64,000 nucleotides of DNA from Lachnospiraceae bacterium. GTDB taxonomy: Bacteria > Bacillota > Clostridia > Lachnospirales > Lachnospiraceae. A model generated the notes under the pieces. It was not told the origin of the DNA and searched no databases. It worked only from the letters and a program-made list of their open reading frames with translations. Position 1 is the first letter of the stretch; each line of letters starts with the position of its first letter. Of this stretch, positions 18,656-27,348 are shown in pieces. The DNA lies in contig JAIKYU010000017.1 of the NCBI GenBank assembly GCA_024682835.1, positions 62,001-126,000 of the forward strand, written 5' to 3'. The translations under genes and the position numbers were made by a program.

Positions 18656-19833
18656 AGCCGCAGGAAGCAGGCCGTGTGACGGAGGATATGCTGCGGCAGC
18701 TGCAGAGCGGTTGTGTGGACATGCTGGAGGCATTGCGGCATCCCTCCGCTGCGGAACGGGCGAAACGGATGGTAAAGGCGCTTCTGGGACGTTCCGGAGC
18801 CGGCGAGAGTGATCCGTTGTTCTGGCCGGCGGGTTTTCTGCTGCTGGGGCTGGTGGAGAGTGCTGCGGCCGGAGTACATTTCGAAGAGAATCCCGCAGGG
18901 AAAGCCGGGGCATGGTTTGCCGACTGGCTGAGGAAGGACGGCAGGATCCGGCATGTCGATGATGCCCTGGCAGGCGTTGCGGCGCTTGGCCTGTGCCGGA
19001 TGAGGGCGGCAGCTGATGGCGAGACGTATTACCGGGAGGAGGCCTCTGCGACACGCGAGGCGGCCTGCCGGACTTTCCGGTTTTTACAGAAGGCACCGAA
19101 GGATGCGGCGGGTTCGCTGATCTATCATCCTTCGGAGCAGAACCGCTGTGTCTATGCGGACGGAACGGGTATGACGGCGATGTTTCTCTCTTCGTATGCG
19201 GCGTTTCGCGATCCGTTGACCGGAGAGGGGCTTCCGGACGCGGAGGCAGCGCGGGAGATGGCACGTATCCAGCTGGCCAACTACATGATGCACGGGATGG
19301 ACGCGTCTACGGGACTCCCGTATCACGGCTATTGCCTCCTGGAGAACGGAATGGTCGAGAAAAGGGGGCTCGTTGGCTGGGGGCGGGCGACAGGATTCCT
19401 GATGATGGGGTTTGCCGCCTATCTGACCGCGTTTGAGGATGCAAAGCTCAGGGATCGGTTTTTCGGCCTGAAGGACGATGCGCTTGCATTTCAGCGGCAG
19501 GACGGTCTGTTTTCCTGGCAGCTGCCCGCAGCGGAGGGCCATGTGGACACATCGGCGTCCGCCATGATCGGCTGGGCTCTGCGGACTGCCGGAAGATCCG
19601 AGCTCCTGCCTGCAGATGCGGACCGTCTGCAGACGGACTGCGCCGTCGGACGGATGGAAGGAGGACTTCTTTCCCGCATGAAGGACGGAAGAATGGAGGA
19701 CGCGCTTGCGGAGTGCGTTGATTTTGCCCAGCATCCTCAGCGCTACGGCGTATATCCGTGGGGCATGGGGGCAGCGCTCCTGTTCTTTACCGAAGGGATC
19801 TTTGCTGGTAAAGAATCAGACAATCATGTATGA
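18652..19833 (+). CDS. GH105/GH88-like unsaturated glycan hydrolase
   Basis: Predicted alpha/alpha-barrel protein of 393 residues. GWGRATGFLMMGF near residue 242 and DTSASAMIGWAL near residue 302 match the conserved blocks of unsaturated rhamnogalacturonyl/glucuronyl hydrolases, and YPWGMGAALLFFTEG closes the barrel. These enzymes remove 4,5-unsaturated uronic acids left by lyases. No signal peptide is visible, so it would be cytoplasmic. The start is the ATG overlapping the flippase stop. The placement between a flippase and manC is odd for a catabolic enzyme; a role in trimming or turnover of the local polysaccharide is inference. Confidence 0.72.
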   Translation: MKPQEAGRVTEDMLRQLQSGCVDMLEALRHPSAAERAKRMVKALLGRSGAGESDPLFWPAGFLLLGLVESAAAGVHFEENPAGKAGAWFADWLRKDGRIRHVDDALAGVAALGLCRMRAAADGETYYREEASATREAACRTFRFLQKAPKDAAGSLIYHPSEQNRCVYADGTGMTAMFLSSYAAFRDPLTGEGLPDAEAAREMARIQLANYMMHGMDASTGLPYHGYCLLENGMVEKRGLVGWGRATGFLMMGFAAYLTAFEDAKLRDRFFGLKDDALAFQRQDGLFSWQLPAAEGHVDTSASAMIGWALRTAGRSELLPADADRLQTDCAVGRMEGGLLSRMKDGRMEDALAECVDFAQHPQRYGVYPWGMGAALLFFTEGIFAGKESDNHV

Positions 19834-19858
19834 TGGAAGGGATGGACAGGAGGCCCAT

Positions 19859-21199
19859 ATGAATATCATTTTGCTTTCCGGCGGCAGTGGCAGGCGTCTC
19901 TGGCCGCTATCCAACGAAATTCGTTCCAAGCAGTTCATCAAGGTTTTCAGAAGACCCGACGGCGAACTGGAATCCATGGTGCAGCGTGTCTACAGACAGA
20001 TCCGGGAGGCAGTGGGGAAGGACGCGCAGATCACGATCGCGACAAGCCGTTCGCAGGTATCCTCCATACTGAATCAGCTGCCCGAGGATGTCCATGTCTG
20101 TGTGGAGCCCGCCCGGAGGGACACCTTTCCGGCTGTGGCGCTCGCCTGTATGTATCTGGCGGAACGGGAGGGCGTGGATCCGGCCGAGCCGGTGATTGTC
20201 TGCCCGGTGGATCCGTATGTGGAGGATGACTATTTTGCCTGTCTGCCAAAGCTTTACGAGATGACACGGACCGGGAGATGGAACCTGAATCTGATGGGTG
20301 TGCGGCCGACCTATCCGAGTGAAAAATACGGCTATCTGGTGCCGGAGAAGGAAGCGGTTATGAGTGCGGTGCGCAGCTACGAGGAGAAGCCGGATCTGGC
20401 CCGCGCGCAATCCCTGCTCACGAAGGGAGCCCTGTGGAACTGCGGAATCTTCGCGTTCCGTCTTGATTATCTGCTCGCCCGCGCGCAGGAGCTTTTGCCG
20501 TATACAAAGTATCAGACGCTCTACGACAATTACGCGGACTGCGAAAGAATCAGCTTCGATTATGCCGTGGGGGAAAAGGAACGCTCCGCCGGCGTTTTGC
20601 TTTATGATAAAAACTGGAAGGATATCGGCTCATGGAACACGTTTGCCGAGGAAATGCATGAGACTGTGATCGGAAAGGGAACCCTCGATTCCACAAGCTC
20701 GGATACCAACATTGTCAATGAGCTGGATATTCCAATTCTCGGACTGGGCCTGCAGCATGTGATTGTGGCGGCGTCCAACGACGGTATCCTTGTGGCGGAC
20801 AAGCATCAGTCCAGTTACATGAAGCCGCTGGTGGAAAAACTCGATGCACAGGTCCGGTATGCCGAGAAATCCTGGGGGAGTTTTACGATCCTTGATATTG
20901 ACGAGCGGGCGTTGACCATCCGGATCATTCTGATGCCGGGACATCGCCTGCATTATCATGCGCACGAGAGACGCTCCGAGGTCTGGACGGTCACCGAAGG
21001 CGAAGGATTTGTGATCAGGGATGGTGAGCGGATCGATGTGCGGCAGGGAAGTGTCATCGAGCTTCCGGTCGGCTGTAAGCACACGATTGCCGCCAAAACG
21101 ATTCTCAGAGTCATTGAGGTGCAGATCGGGGAAGCGATCAGCGTGACGGACAAGATCAAGTATCCGGATCCGGAGAATATCGGGGAGATACCGGGATGA
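19859..21199 (+). CDS. manC: Mannose-1-phosphate guanylyltransferase (ManC/AlgA type)
   Basis: Makes GDP-mannose from mannose 1-phosphate and GTP. The nucleotidyltransferase domain starts with LLSGGSGRRLWPLSN, and has a KPDLARAQ-type block (EEKPDLARAQ) and GALWNCGIF. The C-terminal third is a cupin of the type II phosphomannose-isomerase family (HYHAHERRSEVWTV, then ELPVGCKHTI), so the protein may be bifunctional. At 446 residues it is slightly shorter than proteobacterial ManC. The ATG at 19859 has a GGACAGGAGG site. GDP-mannose would feed the mannosyltransferase-like gene next door and Gmd at 60126. Confidence 0.9.
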   Translation: MNIILLSGGSGRRLWPLSNEIRSKQFIKVFRRPDGELESMVQRVYRQIREAVGKDAQITIATSRSQVSSILNQLPEDVHVCVEPARRDTFPAVALACMYLAEREGVDPAEPVIVCPVDPYVEDDYFACLPKLYEMTRTGRWNLNLMGVRPTYPSEKYGYLVPEKEAVMSAVRSYEEKPDLARAQSLLTKGALWNCGIFAFRLDYLLARAQELLPYTKYQTLYDNYADCERISFDYAVGEKERSAGVLLYDKNWKDIGSWNTFAEEMHETVIGKGTLDSTSSDTNIVNELDIPILGLGLQHVIVAASNDGILVADKHQSSYMKPLVEKLDAQVRYAEKSWGSFTILDIDERALTIRIILMPGHRLHYHAHERRSEVWTVTEGEGFVIRDGERIDVRQGSVIELPVGCKHTIAAKTILRVIEVQIGEAISVTDKIKYPDPENIGEIPG

Positions 21200-22383
21200 A
21201 GGCGGACGATCGTATTCGGGAATTTGTCACAAAATACAGCCATGAGCTTGTCCTTGCAGCACTGTTTGCGCTGTCAGTGCTGATCCGTATCGATCTCGCA
21301 CCCAAAACCGACTGGTCCGGAGATTATCAGTACTGCATTGCTCCCTGGGTGGAGGAATACCGCAGACTGGGCGTGGTTCAGGGACTGGCGTCCTCGTTCA
21401 CCAATTATTATATCCCGTACAATCTGATTTTTGCCTTCGCATCGCTGTTTCCGATGGATGCCTGGGTGATCATTTCCATCCTTTCCTGTGCAGGCGAGTA
21501 CGCCTGTGTGTACTACGCCTACCGGATTCTCCGATATCTGGGCGGGGAGGATCACGCACACCGGTCGATCTATGCGGCGGTGCTGCTGTTGTTTCTGCCG
21601 CCGATGATTCTGAACAGCGCATTCTGGAAACAGTGCGATGCCATCTATTCGGCCTTTGCGCTGATGGCTTTCTACTATCTGCTGAAGGATTCCTATTACC
21701 GGGCGTTTGTCTTCCTGTCAGTCGCTTTTGTTTTTAAGCTGCAGACCATTCTGCTGTTTCCGGTATTTCTGATTGCCTATTTCTGCGGAAAAAAGTATTC
21801 CCTGCTGATGTGGCTCAGGATACCCGTGACCTATCTGGAGGCAGGTCTTCCCGCCATTCTGTGCGGCAGACCGGCACGGAGTGTCTATATGATCTACTTT
21901 GATCAAAGCAGTGAGTATCATTACATGTTTTTGAATACGGGCAACCTGTACCGGTTGTTTCGGAGTGATTATGAGGCGGCGGGACATCTTGCCGTGTACG
22001 GAACCGTTGCGTTTCTGGCTCTCCTCACGGGATACCTGATCCGGCACAGGGAGGCGGTGAATGGGGAATGCCTTCTGCAGCTTGCCGGGGTGACGGGATA
22101 CGGGTGCTTTATGACGCTGCCGGCGATGCATGAGCGGTATGACTATCTTCCGATTTTGCTTGTCACCCTGTACTATGCGTACTATCATAGAAGCAAGTGT
22201 TATATACCCGCTATGATGATTCTTGTGACCACCGTGATGTATTGTCAGTATCTGTTCGGCGGGAACACGCTGCCTGAAGAAGCGTACGCCCTCATTGCGC
22301 TGGTTGCCTGGTTTCTTGCGCTGAGGGACCTGATAGACGGGATACAGAAGAGGGAGGTGTGCAATGTCCATAAAGATCAATAA
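21196..22383 (+). CDS. GT-C fold membrane glycosyltransferase, Gpi18-like mannosyltransferase
   Basis: Integral membrane protein of 395 residues with about ten spans. LAPKTDWSGDYQYCIAPWV after the first span has the acidic loop expected of dolichol/undecaprenyl-phosphate-sugar dependent GT-C enzymes, and NSAFWKQCDAIYSAFALM and FKLQTILLFPVFL match the Gpi18/PIG-V-like bacterial mannosyltransferase group. It should add a hexose on the outer face of the membrane. The start overlaps the manC stop (ATGA), which supports a link to mannose. Acceptor is unknown. Confidence 0.72.
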   Translation: MKADDRIREFVTKYSHELVLAALFALSVLIRIDLAPKTDWSGDYQYCIAPWVEEYRRLGVVQGLASSFTNYYIPYNLIFAFASLFPMDAWVIISILSCAGEYACVYYAYRILRYLGGEDHAHRSIYAAVLLLFLPPMILNSAFWKQCDAIYSAFALMAFYYLLKDSYYRAFVFLSVAFVFKLQTILLFPVFLIAYFCGKKYSLLMWLRIPVTYLEAGLPAILCGRPARSVYMIYFDQSSEYHYMFLNTGNLYRLFRSDYEAAGHLAVYGTVAFLALLTGYLIRHREAVNGECLLQLAGVTGYGCFMTLPAMHERYDYLPILLVTLYYAYYHRSKCYIPAMMILVTTVMYCQYLFGGNTLPEEAYALIALVAWFLALRDLIDGIQKREVCNVHKDQ

Positions 22384-23359
22384 TTTCATGGGGAAATTCG
22401 GGTGGAATATGCGGAAATATTTCCCCGCGTTCTCAAGCAATGCCTACCTGAAGCTGCAGTTTCTGACGAGGGGACGGGAGCAGAAGCAGTATTGTGATTA
22501 TTTCCTGCATGCCGGGGAGATCCCGAAGCCCAATGTGGTCAACATTGAGACGATCAACCGGTGCAATTCGACCTGTGCGTTCTGCACGGCGAATATTCAT
22601 GCAGAGAAGCGGCCGCTTGCCAGAATCGACGAAGGGCTTTACCGGTCGATTATCGATCAGCTGGCGGACTGGGGATATGAAGGTCATCTGACGCTGTACG
22701 GCAATAATGAGCCGCTGCTGGATCCGCGCATCGTCGATTTTCATAAATATGCGCGGGAGAAGCTCCCCAAATCGTTTATCTTCATGTCCACCAACGGCCT
22801 GATTCTCACGCGGGAAAAGGTGGATGAGATCAAGCCGTATGTGGATCAGATCATCATCAACAACTACTGTGAGGATATGAAACTGCATCGGAACATTCAG
22901 GAGATCTACGACTATGTCGCCGCGCACCCGGCGGAATATCAGGACGTGGAAATTCTCATCCAGATGCGGTATCTCAAGGAAGTGCTCACCAATCGAGCGG
23001 GAAGTGCGCCGAACAAGCAGGCGACCGAGCGGGTGATCCGGGAGACCTGCCTGCTTCCTTTTACCGATATGTGGATCATGCCCAACGGCAAACTGGGACT
23101 GTGCTGCTGTGACAATTACGAAAAAACGGATTATGCCGATTTGACGAAAACGCCGTTAAAGGAGGCCTGGCAGGGGGAGGCGCTGATGGAGCTTCGAAGG
23201 AAGCTCGCGGAGGGAAGACAGAATATTCCGTTCTGCAGACATTGTGATTTTATCGATGCGGGGTTCAGAATGCAGCTGGTCAGGGCGATTCTGAAGGGCG
23301 ATCAGGCTGCCGCAAACCGGGTCGGCGGGGAAGAAAAATCGACCATCAGCCGCCGGTAG
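22364..23359 (+). CDS. Radical SAM protein with SPASM-type C-terminal cysteines
   Basis: 331 residues. Cys67, Cys71 and Cys74 (CNSTCAFC) ligate the radical SAM 4Fe-4S cluster. LYGNNEPLLD and STNGLIL follow the usual core. The C-terminal part has Cys229, the CCC run at 247-249, Cys291 and Cys294 (FCRHCDF), arranged like a SPASM/twitch auxiliary cluster domain. No precursor peptide is seen nearby, so a sugar or lipid-linked glycan may be the substrate rather than a peptide; this is inference. ATG at 22364 overlaps the previous gene by 20 nt and has a GGGAGG site. Confidence 0.82.
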   Translation: MSIKINNFMGKFGWNMRKYFPAFSSNAYLKLQFLTRGREQKQYCDYFLHAGEIPKPNVVNIETINRCNSTCAFCTANIHAEKRPLARIDEGLYRSIIDQLADWGYEGHLTLYGNNEPLLDPRIVDFHKYAREKLPKSFIFMSTNGLILTREKVDEIKPYVDQIIINNYCEDMKLHRNIQEIYDYVAAHPAEYQDVEILIQMRYLKEVLTNRAGSAPNKQATERVIRETCLLPFTDMWIMPNGKLGLCCCDNYEKTDYADLTKTPLKEAWQGEALMELRRKLAEGRQNIPFCRHCDFIDAGFRMQLVRAILKGDQAAANRVGGEEKSTISRR

Positions 23360-23396
23360 GACACGGGATGATCATCGAGATGCTCGGGGGTAAAGA

Positions 23397-24401
23397 ATGA
23401 AACGGGTTTTGATAACCGGCGGCGCGGGATTTATCGGATTCCATACCGCGGCACGCCTTCTTCGTGACGGCTGCGAGGTCGGCATTGTCGATAATTTCAA
23501 TGATTACTATGCGGTTTCCCTCAAGGAAGACCGCTTTCGCGAGCTGGAGAAAATTGCGAAGGAAAAGAAAGCGGACAGCCTGAAGCTCTGGCGGAGGGAT
23601 CTGGCGGACGACGGAACCGCCCGGGAGGTGATGGAGGAATGGAATCCCGATACCGTCATCCATCTGGCAGCCCAGCCCGGTGTCCGCTATTCGATCGAGA
23701 ATCCGGCCGCCTATATCTCGTCCAATATCATCGGCTTTTTTCACATTCTGGAGGCGGTAAGGCATCATCCCGTACAGCATCTGGTCTTTGCTTCCTCCAG
23801 TTCGGTGTACGGCGGAAATACCAAGGTTCCGTTCGAGGAAACAGACCGGGTGGATGAGCCGGAGAGCCTCTATGCCGCCACGAAGAAGGCGGATGAGCTG
23901 ATGGGGTATACCTATGCCCGGCTCTATGGGATTCCGATGACAGGGCTGCGCTTTTTTACCGTATATGGTCCGTGGGGACGTCCCGATATGGCAGCGTTTC
24001 TGTTTACGGAGCGCATTCTGGCCGACAAACCGATCCGCGTGTTCCATCACGGGGATCTGCGGAGGGATTTCACGTACATTGATGATATCGTGGAGGGGGT
24101 TGTCAGGGTCGCTGACAGAGCGCCGTCGGAAAATGAGAAGGGTGTGCGGTACCGGATCTACAATATCGGCAATCACACACCTGTTCCGCTGATGGAGATG
24201 ATCCGCACGCTGGAGACCGTGATCGGAAAAGAGGCCCAAAAGGAGTTCCTTCCGATGCAGCCCGGAGATGTCTACCAGACGTACGCCGATGTATCCGCGC
24301 TGACAAGAGATTTCGGCTTTCATCCCGACACGCCGCTCGCGGAAGGCCTTCGGGCATTTGTGGACTGGTATCGCTCCTACTACACGCACGATGGCGACTG
24401 A
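23397..24401 (+). CDS. NAD-dependent UDP-sugar 4-epimerase (UDP-glucuronate type)
   Basis: Short-chain dehydrogenase/epimerase of 334 residues. It has the NAD loop GGAGFIGFHTAARLL at the N-terminus, FASSSSVYGG with the catalytic Ser, and YAATKKADEL as the YxxxK motif. The sequence around AAQPGVRYSIENP and FTVYGPWGRPDMA is typical of UDP-glucuronate 4-epimerases, which make UDP-galacturonate. It would supply an acidic sugar to the polysaccharide; that would suit the uronic-acid hydrolase-like gene upstream. An intrinsic terminator follows. Confidence 0.88.
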   Translation: MKRVLITGGAGFIGFHTAARLLRDGCEVGIVDNFNDYYAVSLKEDRFRELEKIAKEKKADSLKLWRRDLADDGTAREVMEEWNPDTVIHLAAQPGVRYSIENPAAYISSNIIGFFHILEAVRHHPVQHLVFASSSSVYGGNTKVPFEETDRVDEPESLYAATKKADELMGYTYARLYGIPMTGLRFFTVYGPWGRPDMAAFLFTERILADKPIRVFHHGDLRRDFTYIDDIVEGVVRVADRAPSENEKGVRYRIYNIGNHTPVPLMEMIRTLETVIGKEAQKEFLPMQPGDVYQTYADVSALTRDFGFHPDTPLAEGLRAFVDWYRSYYTHDGD

Positions 24402-24449
24402 CCGCCGGGTTCGTTTATCCACGCCCTGAAGAGAGATTTGCCAAACATG

Positions 24450-24474
24450 CCCCGCTGCCTGCAGCGGGGTTTTT
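24450..24474 (+). terminator. Rho-independent terminator
   Basis: CCCCGCTGC (24450-24458) and GCAGCGGGG (24461-24469) form a 9-bp GC-rich stem, followed by TTTTT. It ends the operon from 17084 to 24401 and separates it from the convergent lipoprotein gene. Confidence 0.85.
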
Positions 24475-24492
24475 ACTGCCGCGGCAGGCGCG

Positions 24493-25608
24493 TCACAGGG
24501 CGTCGATTTCGATCAGCTGATACTCCTCCGTGACGGCTCCGCGATCCTTGTTGATGACCTGTGCGACGGCGGCTCCGAAAGCGCGCCGTCCTTCCGGGGT
24601 CAGGAGAATGCCGTCCGCAAGATACTCGTCTGCGGTATAGGAATCGAGATCCATCCGTTGCCCGTTATACATATCTACATAAAGGGTACGATCAAACTGA
24701 CGATACCAGTAATCAATGAGCCCCACGTAGGTGCCGAGATTGCCGGAGCCGTTGTCAAGACTGCCCCCGGTGCCGAGAAACGCACCGTCCGGTCCGAACA
24801 ACTGCGCGAAGCAGGGGGTGCAGCACAGGATGGTGGCCTGCGGAAACGCGTTTCTCAGCAGAAACAGGCTTGCTTTATAGGCGTTGGAAAAGATCGAGAG
24901 CGTCCGGTCGTCATTTTTATCGACGGCGGTCGTTCCGTTCAGATAATCATGAATGCCGTATTCGATGACAATGTAGTCGATTTTTTCCGGACGGATGGTG
25001 CGATACACCGCGGCCGCTTCGGGGGAAGCGTGCTCCAGGGCGGAAAGGGAACCGTCGCCGTTCAGTAGATGAGCCATACTCAGGAGGGATACGCTGCTCC
25101 AGTTTTCCGGAGACAGCTCCTTCTCTTCGGACTGGATGGTGGTGGCGCTGTCCGCAACGCCCAGGTTGTAGACAAAGCAGTCGGCATCATCGACGATCTG
25201 GACATAGTCCCGCACGATTGTCGGAATATCCGTGTCGGTGCCGCGTCCGGAAGCAAATTGTGAGTCGCCGAGAAACAGGATTTCAATGTAATCCTTGCCG
25301 TCATCCGGCACTTCGGGAACGGAAACCCCGGAGGAGGCGGACGCGGATGACGCCTTTTCTGATCCTGCCGCAGAGGAGGCACCTGTGCCGGCTGCCGGCA
25401 GGGACGGGGATGACGGGATCTGCAGAGGGGAGACTTCCTTCTCTGTCGGGATATCGTCGCCCGCGGTGGCCGTCGTCCCCGACAGGTTCGCTTCGTCTAC
25501 ATAGGACTCCGCGCTCGGTATTCCGGCGGTGTTGCCGCAGCCCGCCGATATGGACGCAAACAGGATAAGAAATGTGCAGATGACGGTTCGGATTTTTGTT
25601 TTATGCAT
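24493..25608 (-). CDS. SGNH/GDSL-fold lipoprotein with degenerate active site
   Basis: Predicted lipoprotein of 371 residues: basic start, hydrophobic stretch and lipobox SAGC at residues 20-23. Ser/Ala/Thr-rich linker runs to about residue 105, then an SGNH-hydrolase fold. Block I ILFLGDSQ keeps the nucleophile Ser, block II is NLGVAD. Block III reads GIHD where GxND is expected, and block V reads DGILLTPEG where the catalytic His of DGxH is Leu. It may therefore be a binding protein rather than an active esterase or acetyltransferase. It is divergent from the flavoprotein gene and is paralogous by eye to the protein at 29379. Confidence 0.78.
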   Translation of the reverse strand: MHKTKIRTVICTFLILFASISAGCGNTAGIPSAESYVDEANLSGTTATAGDDIPTEKEVSPLQIPSSPSLPAAGTGASSAAGSEKASSASASSGVSVPEVPDDGKDYIEILFLGDSQFASGRGTDTDIPTIVRDYVQIVDDADCFVYNLGVADSATTIQSEEKELSPENWSSVSLLSMAHLLNGDGSLSALEHASPEAAAVYRTIRPEKIDYIVIEYGIHDYLNGTTAVDKNDDRTLSIFSNAYKASLFLLRNAFPQATILCCTPCFAQLFGPDGAFLGTGGSLDNGSGNLGTYVGLIDYWYRQFDRTLYVDMYNGQRMDLDSYTADEYLADGILLTPEGRRAFGAAVAQVINKDRGAVTEEYQLIEIDAL

Positions 25609-25720
25609 AGGATCACCTCGGGTTCTTTGACTAAACTGACATTATCCTATCACAGTTTGCGGGCGGATGCTTTTAAGATTTCATTAAAGTTGCTGCCAAA
25701 TGGGCGAACGGGGCACAGAA

Positions 25721-25749
25721 TTGTATCCGGTTGGTATTTATGATATGAT
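25721..25749 (+). promoter_or_regulatory. Sigma-A type promoter for the second half of the polysaccharide locus
   Basis: TTGTAT (25721-25726), 17-nt spacer, TATGAT (25744-25749). The predicted start is about 25756, 34 nt before ATG 25790, with GAAAGGAG as ribosome site. It would drive the genes from 25790 onward. Confidence 0.6.
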
Positions 25750-25789
25750 GTAAATTGATCTTTGACCTGTCGTACCGAAAGGAGTGTCT

Positions 25790-27346
25790 ATGAAGCGTGC
25801 GCTGATCATCGGCGCGGGACCTGCGGGTCTGACTGCCGCATACGAATTGCTGCACCGTGAAAAACCGGAGGAGATTGAGGTTATTGTACTTGAGGAGAGC
25901 GAGAAGCTCGGCGGCATCTCCCGTACGGTGGAGTATCACGGAAATCGCATGGATATGGGCGGACACCGGTTTTTCACCAAAGTGCCGGAGGTAAATGCCT
26001 GGTGGGACGCCATGCTTCCCAGACAGGGTGCGCCGGCAAGCGATGATATTGCACTGAACCGCAAGGCGACGCTGGCACCCGGCGGGCCGGATCCGGAGCA
26101 GACCGACCGGGTGATGCTCCGGCGAAACCGCGTTTCGCGTATCCTTTTTAACGGACGATTCTTTGATTATCCGATTTCCTTAAGGCCGGAGACCTTCCGG
26201 AATATGGGACTGGTGACGACGATTGTCGCAGGGTTCAGTTATCTGAAGGGCGTTCTGTTCAAGCGAAAGGAACGTTCGCTGGAGGATTTTTACATCAATC
26301 GCTTCGGCAGGAAGCTGTATTCCATGTTTTTTGAGCACTACACCGAGAATCTGTGGGGACGGCATCCCTCTCAGATCGATCCAAGCTGGGGCGCCCAGCG
26401 CGTCAAGGGCGTGTCGATTTCGGCGGTTTTGAAAAATGCGATTGAGAAGCAGTTCGGCAAGAAAAACCGCAAGGTTGAAACTTCCCTGATCGAGGAATTT
26501 TCCTATCCGAAACTGGGCCCCGGTCAGCTGTGGGATGTGACGGGCGCAGAAATTGAAAAAATGGGGGGCAAGATTCTCAGGGAGTCCCGTGTAACCGGGA
26601 TCCGTAAGAACGAGCAGGGACACATCACGCATGTCATCTACGAACAGGCGGGGAAGACGGTGGAGCTCGCCTGTGATTATGTGGTCTCCTCCATGCCGAT
26701 CCGCGATCTGGTGGGCGGCATGAACGACGTACCGCCGGAACCGGCACGGATCGCGGCGGGCCTCCCCTATCGCGATTATATGACGGTTGGCGTGCTGGTG
26801 CCGCATCTCAATCTCAAAAACGCGACGAAGATGAAAACCATCGGAAATATTGTGCCGGACAACTGGATCTACATTCATGACCGCACGGTGCAGATGGGAC
26901 GGATGCAGATATACAACAACTGGTCCCCTTACCTGATCAAGGATATTGAACACACGGTCTGGGTGGGACTGGAGTATTTCTGCAACGAGGGAGATTCCTT
27001 CTGGAACATGAAGGATGACGATTTTGCGAAGCTCGGTATCCGCGAGATGGTGACGCTGGGGATGATCGATAAGGAGAGCGACGTTCTGGATTATCATGTG
27101 GAACGGGTAAAGAAAGCATACCCGGCATATTTTGACACCTACAAGGAGATCGATACGCTGGTGGCATACCTGAACAGTATCGATAATCTGTACTGTGTGG
27201 GACGAAACGGCCAGCACCGCTACAACAATATTGATCATTCCATGTGCACCTCCTTCGAGGCGGTTAAAAACATCATCAGTGGCGAGCGAAGCCGTGATAA
27301 TATCTGGCGCGTCAACACGGAAAAGGAATATCACGAGGGGCGGTAA
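25790..27346 (+). CDS. FAD-dependent oxidoreductase, UDP-galactopyranose mutase / amine oxidase-like
   Basis: Flavoprotein of 518 residues. The N-terminal Rossmann loop [16 protein letters not shown] binds [14 protein letters not shown] follows as the second conserved block, and [18 protein letters not shown] near the C-terminus is the last FAD-contact block. The family is broad (protoporphyrinogen oxidase-like, COG1232) and includes UDP-galactopyranose mutases and related enzymes found in polysaccharide loci. Exact reaction is not certain. ATG 25790 with GAAAGGAG is a better start than the in-frame GTG at 25784. The next gene starts 2 nt after the stop. Confidence 0.8.
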   Translation: MKRALIIGAGPAGLTAAYELLHREKPEEIEVIVLEESEKLGGISRTVEYHGNRMDMGGHRFFTKVPEVNAWWDAMLPRQGAPASDDIALNRKATLAPGGPDPEQTDRVMLRRNRVSRILFNGRFFDYPISLRPETFRNMGLVTTIVAGFSYLKGVLFKRKERSLEDFYINRFGRKLYSMFFEHYTENLWGRHPSQIDPSWGAQRVKGVSISAVLKNAIEKQFGKKNRKVETSLIEEFSYPKLGPGQLWDVTGAEIEKMGGKILRESRVTGIRKNEQGHITHVIYEQAGKTVELACDYVVSSMPIRDLVGGMNDVPPEPARIAAGLPYRDYMTVGVLVPHLNLKNATKMKTIGNIVPDNWIYIHDRTVQMGRMQIYNNWSPYLIKDIEHTVWVGLEYFCNEGDSFWNMKDDDFAKLGIREMVTLGMIDKESDVLDYHVERVKKAYPAYFDTYKEIDTLVAYLNSIDNLYCVGRNGQHRYNNIDHSMCTSFEAVKNIISGERSRDNIWRVNTEKEYHEGR

Positions 27347-27348
27347 AG

